Positions 25,386 through 33,168 of a DNA stretch of 46,254 nucleotides are shown in pieces. The notes beneath the pieces were generated by a model that saw only the letters and a list, made by a program, of their open reading frames with translations, was not told where the DNA came from and searched no databases. Source of the stretch: Lacrimispora amygdalina (GTDB lineage Bacteria > Bacillota > Clostridia > Lachnospirales > Lachnospiraceae); assembly GCF_900205965.1 (NCBI RefSeq), contig NZ_OAOF01000026.1:1-46254 (forward strand), written 5' to 3'. Positions within the stretch are counted from its first letter, which is position 1, and every line of letters starts with the position of its first letter. The translations under genes and the position numbers were made by a program.

Positions 25386-25425
25386 ATTCTCTCCTTATCT
25401 ATTTTATATTACCAACATTCATAGT

Positions 25426-25432
25426 TATTATG
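25426..25432 (-). promoter_or_regulatory. CATAATA promoter-like box
   Basis: Minus-strand CATAATA, 40 nt before the ATG at 25385. Confidence 0.45.
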
Positions 25433-25488
25433 TTGACAAATTTTAATTATAAAATAAATAAGTATAATTTGTTCTCGACCAAATAAGA

Positions 25489-25495
25489 CATACTA
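25489..25495 (+). promoter_or_regulatory. CATACTA promoter-like box
   Basis: ACATACTATAG, 31 nt before the ATG at 25527. Confidence 0.55.
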
Positions 25496-25526
25496 TAGAT
25501 AAATAATACATAATGGAGAAATTAAA

Positions 25527-27224
25527 ATGGAAAAAGAAATTAAAACAGATAGACGAAAATTTGTAAGAAAGAAAACAGAGTCGTCCGTCAAAATTATCCC
25601 GCTTGGCGGACTATCTCAAATTGGGATGAATATGACTGCCATAGAAACTGGGAAGGATATTATTGTAATTGATTGTGGTATGGCATTCCCAACAGATGAT
25701 ATGCCCGGAATTGATAGGATTATCCCTGATGTGACATATTTAAAAAATAATATAACAAAAATCAAAGGCTTTGTAATTACGCATGGTCACGAGGATCACA
25801 TCGGAGCAATCCCATATATCATCAATGATATACCAGCAACAATCTACGGAACAAGGCTAACAATTGAACTAATTAAGGACCGATTAATGAGAGAAGGACT
25901 TCCATCTGCAAAGACAAAGATTATAGAATTTGGAAAAAGTATTATCCTTGGCGGCTTTAAGGTTGAGTTCATAAAAACAAACCATTCGATACAGGATGCG
26001 GCGGCACTTGCTATTACAACTCCGGCCGGTAAGATTTTCCATACGGGTGATTTCAAAATTGACTATACTCCTGTTTATGGTGATCAAATCAATTTAAGCA
26101 GAATGGCCGAACTCGGTAGAGAAGGAGTTCTAGCTGTTTTGTCTGATTCTACAAATGCAACTAAATCGGGAACAACAATGTCAGAAAGAACCGTTGGCGA
26201 AACATTTGACACAATCTTTGCGAAACATGATTCAAATCGATTAATTATAGGAACCTATTCTTCTAATGTTGATCGGGTGCAACAGATCATTAATACAGCA
26301 GCTAATTATAAAAGAAGGGTTGTAATTGATGGCCGTAGTATGAAAAATACAATTTCGATTGCTTCTAAGATAGGATACATAAAGATTCCTGAAGAGACTT
26401 TAATTGATATTGAAGAGGCATACAAGTATCCTGATGAAAAGGTAGTTATTGTGGCTACTGGATCCCAGGGAGAATCAATGGCTTCTCTGTCCAGAATGAG
26501 TACAGGAATCCATAAATATATTGATATCACCTCGAACGACGTAATTGTTCTTAGTGCAACGCCAATTCCTGGAAATGAAAGGGCGGTAGCAAATGTGATT
26601 AGCCGGCTCTCAGAAAGACATGCAAGAGTGATTTTTCAGGATACACATGTATCAGGTCATGCTTGCCAGGAGGAAATTAAATTAATCTATTCCTTATTAC
26701 AACCCAAATATGCAATTCCAGTACATGGTGATTATAGGCAGCGATATGCTGCGAAAGAAACAATTGATAGTCTTAGGCTTAAGGATAATAAGACGATTAT
26801 GCTTAGTGACGGCGATATATTGACTTTGACTCCGAAACTGTCTAAGATATCAGGTCCGGCTCCACATGGTGAAATTATGATTGATTTATTAGGTGCCAGA
26901 GATATTGGTGGAAGAGCATTAAAAGACAGAAAAAAATTATCAAATGGCGGAATTGTTATCATCAGTATTACCGTTGATTCCAGTACAAAATCATGGTTAC
27001 CAAACCCGTCAATTGCATCTTTTGGATTATCCAGATCTGATGTCTCGAATAAGTTATTTGCAGAATTGAGAACAGAGGTAGATAAATTTATGAGGAAGAA
27101 CCCGATAAAGTTGGAATCAGAACATAAAATTCTGAGGAATAAATTGAACGCTTATATTGGTGCCTTTATTCATACAAGGACAAGATTAGAGACAATTGTT
27201 TTTACGACAATTACAGAAATATGA
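25527..27224 (+). CDS. rnj: ribonuclease J, 565 aa
   Basis: Metallo-beta-lactamase/beta-CASP ribonuclease that in Firmicutes has 5'-3' exo- and endonuclease activity. The start of the fold reads V-K-I-I-P-L-G-G-L-S-Q-I-G-M-N. The metal site is T-H-G-H-E-D-H-I-G-A with H86, H88, D90 and H91. F-H-T-G-D-F-K follows near 172 and the beta-CASP part includes T-G-S-Q-G-E near 315. V-S-G-H-A-C-Q-E-E and P-V-H-G-D-Y-R (near 397) match RNase J. Length is near the usual 555. It is far closer to cellular RNase J than to any phage-specific family, which suggests capture from a Firmicute. It may drive viral RNA turnover or host mRNA decay. Single-gene unit with box and terminator. Confidence 0.95.
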   Translation: MEKEIKTDRRKFVRKKTESSVKIIPLGGLSQIGMNMTAIETGKDIIVIDCGMAFPTDDMPGIDRIIPDVTYLKNNITKIKGFVITHGHEDHIGAIPYIINDIPATIYGTRLTIELIKDRLMREGLPSAKTKIIEFGKSIILGGFKVEFIKTNHSIQDAAALAITTPAGKIFHTGDFKIDYTPVYGDQINLSRMAELGREGVLAVLSDSTNATKSGTTMSERTVGETFDTIFAKHDSNRLIIGTYSSNVDRVQQIINTAANYKRRVVIDGRSMKNTISIASKIGYIKIPEETLIDIEEAYKYPDEKVVIVATGSQGESMASLSRMSTGIHKYIDITSNDVIVLSATPIPGNERAVANVISRLSERHARVIFQDTHVSGHACQEEIKLIYSLLQPKYAIPVHGDYRQRYAAKETIDSLRLKDNKTIMLSDGDILTLTPKLSKISGPAPHGEIMIDLLGARDIGGRALKDRKKLSNGGIVIISITVDSSTKSWLPNPSIASFGLSRSDVSNKLFAELRTEVDKFMRKNPIKLESEHKILRNKLNAYIGAFIHTRTRLETIVFTTITEI

Positions 27225-27253
27225 AAAGTGAGGCCTTGTGTCTCACCTTTTTT
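27224..27253 (+). terminator. rho-independent terminator
   Basis: AAAAGTGAG, loop, CTCACcTTTTTT. Confidence 0.8.
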
Positions 27254-27272
27254 GTTTTGAATATTTCATGGA

Positions 27273-27279
27273 CATATTA
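27273..27279 (+). promoter_or_regulatory. CATATTA promoter-like box
   Basis: CATATTATTTAAAG, 31 nt before the ATG at 27311. Confidence 0.55.
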
Positions 27280-27310
27280 TTTAAAGTTAAGAATGAGAGG
27301 AGAATGAAAA

Positions 27311-27691
27311 ATGAATTTAATTTATGGAATTTTAATAGGAATATTATGTTGGCAGGCAGTTGTTACAATATTACTTTTAATTGATGGTTATAATGAGACT
27401 TTTCAAATAATTTCTTGTGGACTTCCATTATGGATATTAAAAGCTCTTTGGTATCCTTTTGATAAATATCATATGGTTAATAGACATAGATATTATCGAT
27501 GTAAAAAAAGGATAGGAGATACGACAGAAAAAACTTGGTATTATTGTACAAAATATGATTATCGAGATGTAAAAATATCAGATTTGAAAAACTTTCATAA
27601 AAATTGGTTTGTTGCAAATTCAAGATTAATATCAAAAAGAGATATTAAAAGATCAGGAATTAAATATTGGAAAAATTATATTCCGGAATAG
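27311..27691 (+). CDS. membrane-anchored unknown protein, 126 aa
   Basis: One hydrophobic segment at residues 3-24 (LIYGILIGILCWQAVVTILLL) and a weaker one at about 33-47. A strongly basic, Tyr-rich tail follows (RHRYYRCKKRIGD, KRDIKRSGIKYWKNY). Probably anchored in the membrane with the tail inside. No family recognised. Confidence 0.7.
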   Translation: MNLIYGILIGILCWQAVVTILLLIDGYNETFQIISCGLPLWILKALWYPFDKYHMVNRHRYYRCKKRIGDTTEKTWYYCTKYDYRDVKISDLKNFHKNWFVANSRLISKRDIKRSGIKYWKNYIPE

Positions 27692-27714
27692 GATCATTAT
27701 GATACTTAAAGGGT

Positions 27715-27855
27715 ATGAAACGATGTAAAAGATGTGGTTGTCCGGAGCTTTTCGCTCACCAGAGAATTGAATTTGGATATGATCATGTTTCATTTAATGA
27801 ATGGAATAGAAATTGGCTTGAAAAAATAAGGGAAAGAAAAAGGAGAATAATATTT
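27715..27855 (+). other. possible short zinc-finger frame, 47 codons, fused in frame to the next gene
   Basis: MKRCKRCGCPELFAHQR has a C-x2-C-x-C plus His pattern like phage zinc ribbons. The frame continues without a stop into the lipoprotein at 27856. A cytoplasmic finger before a signal peptide makes little sense, so this is either a truncated gene whose stop was lost or chance. Confidence 0.35.
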
Positions 27856-28701
27856 ATGAAGAAAATTTTTGGAATATTGTTAATGATAGGAATGCTAAGC
27901 GTTTCTTTGACGGGCTGTGTTGAAGTAGAGACGTCAGACATTTCCGATAAAAGTGTAATGGCAGAAGGAAACAACAGCAAAAATGAAGCCGGTGGTGTAG
28001 AAGGAAAATTTGGAAAATTTGATAGAAATACACTAACAATGCAATTAGATGTACCAGGAGAGAATTTTAAGCTAAAGACTGTTTTTGGAACCGGAGATTA
28101 TCCAGTTGAAAACTGGAAGACTACAGACGTGAAGTATTTAAATCTTGATGCGTATACAATTGGTTTGCCTGCAGGTACAGAAGTCTATATAGACAACGTA
28201 CATATTGATTCAGTCATTAAATCTCTTTATGCGGCCTTTGACGGTGTCCCAATTGACACAATGGACGATAGAACTCATACATCCATGTATCCTGGATTTC
28301 CGATTTCTGATGATATGCAGTATAGAGGAGTGTTCGCTGTTGGCGGGTACTCAGATACATTAATTGAGGGATATACTTCTGGGTCACAGGTTTCTGGAGT
28401 GGGTACAGTTTCAGGATATGTGAGAGAATCACGTGTTACAGAAAGAGCACTTAGAAACAGTGCAGTATATGGAAATATGTTCCAGATTGTATGGGATTTA
28501 TGGATTAAAAAGCCAGAAAATGAGTATCCTTACATGACATCTGTTATTTCAGAATTTATTATTCCTACAGAATTCGTGGATATGGAAAACAAACGCACAA
28601 TTACAATGAGATACAATGGTGAATCTTTTGATGGTATTGACGAAGAAGGAAATAAATCGGAATATAAGTTCAAAGATGGAAAGTTCATTGATGCAAATTA
28701 A
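27856..28701 (+). CDS. predicted lipoprotein, 281 aa
   Basis: Signal MKKIFGILLMIGMLSVSLTG-C with a lipobox and Cys at residue 21. Start chosen at 27856 for the signal peptide and AAAGGAG 10 nt upstream, although the frame is open from 27715. After an Asn/Gly-rich spacer comes a beta-rich domain with F-D-R-N-T-L-T-M-Q-L, many Thr/Ser and paired aromatics. It would face the outside of the host cell. No family recognised. A terminator follows. Confidence 0.75.
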   Translation: MKKIFGILLMIGMLSVSLTGCVEVETSDISDKSVMAEGNNSKNEAGGVEGKFGKFDRNTLTMQLDVPGENFKLKTVFGTGDYPVENWKTTDVKYLNLDAYTIGLPAGTEVYIDNVHIDSVIKSLYAAFDGVPIDTMDDRTHTSMYPGFPISDDMQYRGVFAVGGYSDTLIEGYTSGSQVSGVGTVSGYVRESRVTERALRNSAVYGNMFQIVWDLWIKKPENEYPYMTSVISEFIIPTEFVDMENKRTITMRYNGESFDGIDEEGNKSEYKFKDGKFIDAN

Positions 28702-28727
28702 AAGAGAGGATTTCCTCTCTTTTTTTA
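28700..28727 (+). terminator. rho-independent terminator
   Basis: AAAGAGAGGA, TT, TCCTCTCTTTTTTT, directly at the stop codon. Confidence 0.85.
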
Positions 28728-28847
28728 TTATTGCCTTCCATGAAAAAAACTCATAATTAAAATAGTTAAAGATTAACTGAGAGAAGAATAACTACCGTGT
28801 AAAAAATGATAAAACAAAATGGTCAAAAATAAGGTTGGAGGTAAAAC

Positions 28848-29336
28848 GTGAGAGTAAAGATGATATTACTAGATGAAAATAAGAATAATATTACAAAAGA
28901 AAATGTTGAGCTTGGTGGAATTCTTGCATTTAAAGTAAACGAAATTATTGATAAGCAAAATGCTGTGAGAAAACGAAACTTTATCTTTGCTTTTGTTTCT
29001 ATTTCTATATGGTTAGAGTTATTTATGTTTACTCTTTGTTACAGTGAGTGGATCTCGTTTGGATTCTTTGAAGCAGCACCATCTATTTTAACTTCTATAA
29101 TTTTCTTACTTTTTATTTTTTTTGATTTCTGTACTGCAAGAAAATCGAAAAAAGAAAGAGTAATAAAAATTGAAAAGAGTATTAATGAGTACTTAAAAAA
29201 TAGAGGATTACAAAAAACTGTAAAAATCATGGATACGTCATTTGTAACAGGTATGCTAATGGTGACTAGGTTGGATGAATTTTCATTAGTAATTAAAATA
29301 AAAGAAAAAAATAAAGATATGGAGAAGTTTATATGA
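28848..29336 (+). CDS. membrane protein with two transmembrane helices, 162 aa
   Basis: Starts with GTG after TTGGAGG. Hydrophobic segments at about residues 45-64 (FIFAFVSISIWLELFMFTL) and 74-97 (AAPSILTSIIFLLFIFFDF) are joined by a short loop. The tail is basic and helical (KSKKERVIKIEKSINEYLKN). Both ends are probably in the cytoplasm. No family recognised. Confidence 0.7.
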   Translation: MRVKMILLDENKNNITKENVELGGILAFKVNEIIDKQNAVRKRNFIFAFVSISIWLELFMFTLCYSEWISFGFFEAAPSILTSIIFLLFIFFDFCTARKSKKERVIKIEKSINEYLKNRGLQKTVKIMDTSFVTGMLMVTRLDEFSLVIKIKEKNKDMEKFI

Positions 29337-29371
29337 ATGCAGAATATTTTTGCTTAAAATTATAACAATAT

Positions 29372-29404
29372 TTAGATAATAATCTAATATTTCTGTAAAA
29401 CAGA
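29372..29404 (+). repeat. palindromic element, degenerate two-hairpin copy
   Basis: TTAGAT/ATCTAA (29372-29387), then TTCTGT, AAA, ACAGA (29391-29404). The second hairpin matches the one at 33203-33216 inside the tRNA-like gene. Confidence 0.45.
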
Positions 29405-29475
29405 CCAGTTATGATAATTCGGAAGATTGAGAATTATAAATAAGTATGATACACTAATGAAAAAAGGAGGAACGA

Positions 29476-29715
29476 ATGGACAAATATGAACGTTATATCT
29501 TCCGAATTGAGCTGATGCGTGAAAATCTCTCCCTATTGAGTGCAAGGGCGTCAAATTCGTCTAATAAAAATGGAATGAAATTAGCAAAAGAAATTTGGGA
29601 TTTTGCCACATCATTGCTAACAGAAGATTATAATAGTGATGAAGCGTTTGAAAAAGCTCAAAAAAAATATAGTGAATTTCATAAGAGTGTAGAAGAATTA
29701 GAAAAAAGAGGCTGA
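29476..29715 (+). CDS. probable epsilon-like antitoxin or small helical protein, 79 aa
   Basis: All-helical protein (YERYIFRIELMRENLSLLS, NGMKLAKEIWDFATSLLTED, FEKAQKKYSEFHKSVEELEK). It lies 87 nt before a zeta-like kinase, and the size and fold pattern fit the small antitoxins paired with zeta toxins. AAAAGGAGG precedes the ATG. A terminator stands between the two genes, so they may be expressed unequally, which is unusual for a toxin-antitoxin pair. Assignment is by context and fold. Confidence 0.55.
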   Translation: MDKYERYIFRIELMRENLSLLSARASNSSNKNGMKLAKEIWDFATSLLTEDYNSDEAFEKAQKKYSEFHKSVEELEKRG

Positions 29716-29729
29716 AGCCTCTTTTTTTA
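29704..29729 (+). terminator. rho-independent terminator between antitoxin-like and kinase genes
   Basis: AGAGGC, TGAA, GCCTCTTTTTTT. It overlaps the stop of the 79-aa gene. Confidence 0.8.
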
Positions 29730-29747
29730 TTTGTGTTATCCAAAAAA

Positions 29748-29754
29748 CATTATA
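29748..29754 (+). promoter_or_regulatory. CATTATA promoter-like box (variant)
   Basis: CATTATA 48 nt before the ATG at 29803. Confidence 0.35.
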
Positions 29755-29802
29755 TGGTTATATCTTCAAATTTCCAATAATAGCGCAGGAGGGATAACAC
29801 TT

Positions 29803-30720
29803 ATGGAAAAACTTTACTCAAAATTAGAATATATAAAGACATACAATAAAGTAAATAAAATTTTAAAAGGAAATATGAAGCCAGTAAATAAGAATATTCA
29901 GCCATTAGCAATATTAATCGGTGGTCAACCTGGTGCAGGGAAAACTACATTAACAGAAGCTGCAATGAAAGATTATCCAAATATGATTGTGATTGATGGA
30001 GATATCATAAGAAACTATCATCCGAATTTGAAAGAGATCAAAAAAATATATGGAGTAAATTATCCTAAATACACACAATCATTTGTTAGTCAAGTGGTGG
30101 AAAGATTAATTAATGATTTATCAAAAGAGAAATATAATCTCATTATAGAAGGAACATTGAGGGATATAAATATTCCTTTGAAAACCTCCACTTTATTGAA
30201 AAATAAAGGCTATGAGGTGGATTTACTCATTATTGCCACAGATAAAGAGACTTCATGGAAAAATACTCTAAAAAGAGGAAAATCACAAGAAGAAATGAAT
30301 TTGATCCCAAGATATGTTGATAAAAATCATCATGATAATATAGTATGTTCATTGCCTGAAACTATAAAAAACTTATCAGACAATGAAGTATTCGATGAAG
30401 TTACTATTATGAATAGAAATCAATGCATTATTTACGATAAAAATTCAATGCCAAGTAGAGATATAAAAGAAATTATGGAATTATGCTTAAATGGAAAATA
30501 CCGATTGGAAGAAAATGATGATATTAACAAAGTTAACATTGATAAACAAATATTAGAGGTAAACTCGACTTCTTTTGAGTCCGAACTCAGTGAAACTGAG
30601 TTTACAAGTTCACCTTTGGTGAGGTTTGAAACCGGTGAACACGGATCTACAAACCAAGAGATTAAATTAGGCTGCAGCAAAAAGAGAAAGAAGGATATTT
30701 CTCCGGATATCTCTCGTTAA
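29803..30720 (+). CDS. zeta-toxin-family kinase with a repeat-derived C-terminal tail, 305 aa
   Basis: Zeta-type P-loop kinases phosphorylate UDP-N-acetylglucosamine or related sugars. Seen here: I-G-G-Q-P-G-A-G-K-T-T at residues 39-49, D-G-D-I-I-R near 68, a helix with Y-T-Q-S-F, and I-I-E-G-T-L-R-D near 112-119. The catalytic domain ends by about residue 240. The tail, about residues 250-305, is polar (Ser, Glu, Thr) and is encoded by the palindromic repeat at 30562-30640, so it is probably an insertion without catalytic role. The ATG at 29803 has GGAGGG upstream and is preferred to an earlier frame at 29731. Confidence 0.75.
   Translation: MEKLYSKLEYIKTYNKVNKILKGNMKPVNKNIQPLAILIGGQPGAGKTTLTEAAMKDYPNMIVIDGDIIRNYHPNLKEIKKIYGVNYPKYTQSFVSQVVERLINDLSKEKYNLIIEGTLRDINIPLKTSTLLKNKGYEVDLLIIATDKETSWKNTLKRGKSQEEMNLIPRYVDKNHHDNIVCSLPETIKNLSDNEVFDEVTIMNRNQCIIYDKNSMPSRDIKEIMELCLNGKYRLEENDDINKVNIDKQILEVNSTSFESELSETEFTSSPLVRFETGEHGSTNQEIKLGCSKKRKKDISPDISR
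30562..30640 (+). repeat. palindromic element inside the zeta-kinase coding region
   Basis: Three stems in a row: an ACTC/GAGT or GACT/AGTC stem at 30563-30581; AACTCAG/CTGAGTT with loop TGAAA (30584-30602), followed by TTAC; and GTTCACC (30608-30614) with GGTGAAC (30634-30640). GAGTTTACAAGT is shared exactly with 46040-46051. It encodes part of the polar protein tail. Confidence 0.65.
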
Positions 30721-30737
30721 TAATAAATGTTTCATAC

Positions 30738-30744
30738 CATACTA
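30738..30744 (+). promoter_or_regulatory. CATACTA promoter-like box
   Basis: CATACTAAAATTATT, 27 nt before the ATG at 30772. Confidence 0.55.
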
Positions 30745-30771
30745 AAATTATTAAAAAGAAAAGGAGAGAAT

Positions 30772-31125
30772 ATGAAAAATTATGAATCAATTAAGTATAC
30801 ATGGGAACATCGTATTGCTTTTTTAAGGACGGAGAAACAACTGCTTGGTCATAATACATTAAGAGGCTATTTGCACGATTTAGATAAAATCTTTCTTAAG
30901 CTTTTTCTGGATCCTAAGACAGTGCACACGATTCACAGAAGATACAGCCGGCATCATGAATTGAAGGCAAAGACGGAGGCAGATTATATCCAGATGATTA
31001 TTGATTGGGAATGTGCCAGGTTTACAAAACCCGATAAGCCATTAAATGCCAGAGAGACACTAAATAAGCATTATCCGACTTTAAAGGATAAAATTGAGCC
31101 ATTATTAGACCGGTTCAATCTGTAA
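30772..31125 (+). CDS. DUF5662-like protein, 117 aa
   Basis: The pattern YTWEHRIAFLRTEKQL, then LRGYLHDLDKIFLKLFL, then R-H-H-E-L-K and IQMIIDWECARFTKPDKPLN matches small proteins annotated as DUF5662, found in phages and Firmicutes. The H-D-L-D-K motif and later His pair resemble an HD-type metal site, but activity is unproven. AAAGGAGAG precedes the ATG. Confidence 0.75.
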   Translation: MKNYESIKYTWEHRIAFLRTEKQLLGHNTLRGYLHDLDKIFLKLFLDPKTVHTIHRRYSRHHELKAKTEADYIQMIIDWECARFTKPDKPLNARETLNKHYPTLKDKIEPLLDRFNL

Positions 31126-31149
31126 GTTAAAAAAAGGAGGAAAATACAT

Positions 31150-31320
31150 ATGTATTGTAGTTCGTGTGGTAGTAATTTTGCTGTACCAGTAACACATTTC
31201 GAAAAGGACCGTCAGTCAAGGTATACCGAATGTAGAAAATGTCATACCAAGACAAAGGAAACCAAAACTTCATTTGCAGAAATAATGAAGAGATTAAGCG
31301 ATGAAAAAGTAAATGCTTAA
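31150..31320 (+). CDS. small zinc-finger protein, 56 aa
   Basis: MYCSSCGSNFAV, then TECRKCHTK: two C-x2-C pairs 31 residues apart, typical of a zinc ribbon, followed by a basic helix (FAEIMKRLSDEK). AAAAGGAGG lies 8 nt upstream. It is 24 nt downstream of the DUF5662-like gene and likely co-transcribed with it. May bind nucleic acid. Confidence 0.75.
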   Translation: MYCSSCGSNFAVPVTHFEKDRQSRYTECRKCHTKTKETKTSFAEIMKRLSDEKVNA

Positions 31321-31409
31321 TAAATGAGAATTGTTAAGTATGAGCAAGGAAGATTTAGTATGCTATTGTAGCCGTAAGTGTATTTTTAAAAATTAGGAGG
31401 ATTAGTGCA

Positions 31410-32345
31410 ATGATGAATTATGATGTTTTTAAAGAAGTAGTAACAGAGAAATTTATGGATTATATGCCTAATCAGTATAAAGAGATGAAGTTGATGATAT
31501 GTCCGATAAAAAAGGTCAATGTGACTTTAGATGGAATGAGCCTTGTTGGAGAAGATGATTTCACAGTAACACCGACAATTTATATTGATGACATGTTTGT
31601 CCATTATCAGAAGACAAATGATCTTCTTGAGGTGTTACGGACAGCAGCTTCCAAAATGGAACACGCTATGAAAGAATCTCTAGAAGTTGTTCCTGTTATT
31701 GATTTCAATACCGCAAAGGATAGCATCGTATTTCAACTTGTGAATACAGAACAGAATAAAGATATGTTACAGGATACACCAAACAGATCCTTTTTGGATT
31801 TATCAATTATCTATCGCTGGGTAGTAAAGACTGATGCGGAGGGTATTCATAGTATAGTTATTCATAATTCACTTGCTGAAAGACTTAGTTTGTCAGAAAA
31901 GCAAATGTTCAAACTTGCTGAAGCGAATACAAGAAGGATTTTCCCGCCAACGGTAAAATCAATGAATGATATTCTACGTACTATGTTTATGAAAGATATT
32001 ATGCCTGCTGAAATTGCAGATATGATGATTAGTGAGATGCCACCAGAACAAACTATGTGGGTTATTTCTAATGATTGCGGTATCAATGGTGCCATATCCA
32101 TATTATATGAAGATAAGCTTCATATGCTTGCAGAGCAGTTAGAGTCGGATCTATATATTCTGCCATCAAGCATTCATGAGGCGATAGCCGTATCGACTTC
32201 TATGGGAAATCCAAATGAGCTCGCACAGATGGTTACAGACATTAATATGGAACAGGTAGCTTTAAGTGAGAGATTATCCAATAATGTATATCACTATGAT
32301 AAGAATTTGAGGAAACTTTTACTCGCAACAGATATTCCCAATTAG
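31410..32345 (+). CDS. DUF5688-family protein, 311 aa
   Basis: The N-terminus reads YDVFKEVVTEKFMDYMPNQY, then VTLDGMSLVGEDDFTVTPTI and YIDDMFVHYQ, the usual start of DUF5688 proteins, which are abundant in Lachnospiraceae and their mobile elements. The middle has SIIYRWVV- and LAERLSLSEKQMFKLAEAN-type segments and the C-terminal part an I-L-P-S-S-I-H-E motif, all seen in this family. Function unknown. AGGAGG precedes the ATGATG start. This is one of the better hints of the host group. Confidence 0.8.
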   Translation: MMNYDVFKEVVTEKFMDYMPNQYKEMKLMICPIKKVNVTLDGMSLVGEDDFTVTPTIYIDDMFVHYQKTNDLLEVLRTAASKMEHAMKESLEVVPVIDFNTAKDSIVFQLVNTEQNKDMLQDTPNRSFLDLSIIYRWVVKTDAEGIHSIVIHNSLAERLSLSEKQMFKLAEANTRRIFPPTVKSMNDILRTMFMKDIMPAEIADMMISEMPPEQTMWVISNDCGINGAISILYEDKLHMLAEQLESDLYILPSSIHEAIAVSTSMGNPNELAQMVTDINMEQVALSERLSNNVYHYDKNLRKLLLATDIPN

Positions 32346-32446
32346 GAATTTTTGTGAGATATGGAGAATAGTAAAGGTATGAGAAATAAAGAGATTAAAA
32401 AATAATGATATCGTCATATTAAGATTTGACCAGGAGGAATAAATCA

Positions 32447-32698
32447 ATGAACAGGTTGACGACGAGTGAGGAATATCCACATGGAGCAGAGGGTACGTCT
32501 GCCGATAAATTAACTGGTGACTGGTGCCGTGGAAAATTTGAAGCAACAGCTTGCGTCGAAAAGTTATCCAGATATGAGGACACTGGGCTAGAACCGGAAG
32601 AGGTAAGTGAATTGATCACGTCTCTAAAATCTATGTTAGCTATTGTATTAACGGGTGCTGGTGCAGAGGAATGGAGATTCTATCGGAAGGATAAGTAA
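32447..32698 (+). CDS. small phage/plasmid-type protein, 83 aa
   Basis: Starts MNRLTTSEEYPHG and has VEKLSRYEDTGLEPEEV. The E-K-L-x-x-Y-E-D-T-G-L-x-P-E-E-V motif is very common in small proteins of Firmicute phages and plasmids. Function unknown. The ATG at 32447 has CAGGAGG 8 nt upstream; a longer frame from 32426 lacks one. Confidence 0.75.
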   Translation: MNRLTTSEEYPHGAEGTSADKLTGDWCRGKFEATACVEKLSRYEDTGLEPEEVSELITSLKSMLAIVLTGAGAEEWRFYRKDK

Positions 32699-32721
32699 AA
32701 CTGAAAATTTTATACATATAG

Positions 32722-32747
32722 AAAAGAGACGAAAGTCTCTTTTTTTA
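32722..32747 (+). terminator. rho-independent terminator
   Basis: AAAAGAGAC, GAAA, GTCTCTTTTTTT. Confidence 0.85.
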
Positions 32748-32864
32748 TCTAAGAATACAAGAATACTCTGACTTCTATAAGTAGTGGTAGTTCAATATAA
32801 GGTTGGAGTAAGCGTGAAAGAATTTAATAGAAAAAATCATCAGTTATTTTTATTATAAAACCAT

Positions 32865-32871
32865 CATACTA
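32865..32871 (+). promoter_or_regulatory. CATACTA promoter-like box
   Basis: CATACTATTATTG, 29 nt before an ATG at 32901 that opens only 16 codons. Confidence 0.5.
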
Positions 32872-32900
32872 TTATTGCTAAAAGAAGGATGGAGTTATAA

Positions 32901-32951
32901 ATGTTCCAGCTGAGTATAACAAATAATTATAAAAGTCAGTTGGCAAAGTAA
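32901..32951 (+). pseudogene. truncated gene start, 16 codons
   Basis: MFQLSITNNYKSQLAK then TAA. It has a full promoter-like box and a good ribosome binding site (GATGGAG), so a real gene probably began here. It stops where a palindromic element begins (about 32955), which suggests the rest was replaced or lost. A regulatory leader peptide is the alternative. Confidence 0.35.
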
Positions 32952-32960
32952 ATTAGTTTT

Positions 32961-32993
32961 ACTTAAGTTTAAGCTTCGAAAAATCGAGTTTAC
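32961..32993 (+). repeat. palindromic element
   Basis: ACTTAAGT, then AAGCTTCGA, AAAA, TCGAGTTTAC. TTCGA pairs with TCGAG (one G-T pair) and the copy ends in the conserved GAGTTTAC. Confidence 0.55.
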
Positions 32994-33068
32994 ACCTGAC
33001 ATTTAATACGGTTGTCATGAGTTTAAGCCTTATCAGCCACATGTACCTTCACTAAATTGCCATAATTA

Positions 33069-33158
33069 GCCGTGCAGAGCGCTGCTTTGTAATCTGATTA
33101 CATTAGATTCAAAAAGTTGTACTGGATTTAGATCTCAACGTAGTTGTATTTGCACGGT
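33069..33158 (+). other. tRNA-like closing stem, possible degraded tRNA
   Basis: GCCGTGCA (33069-33076) pairs over 8 positions with TGCACGGT (33151-33158), 90 nt end to end, like a tRNA acceptor stem. Just inside, AGAGC followed by GCTGC and TTTGTAA resembles the D-arm end and anticodon arm of a tRNA-Thr(UGU). No proper T-arm is visible. May be a tRNA relic broken by inserted palindromes. Confidence 0.3.
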
Positions 33159-33168
33159 ACCTCCATAT

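Noticed and set aside
27715..28701. One long protein starting at 27715
   Set aside because: A signal peptide with lipobox begins at 27856 behind a good ribosome binding site; an N-terminal zinc-finger extension would block export.
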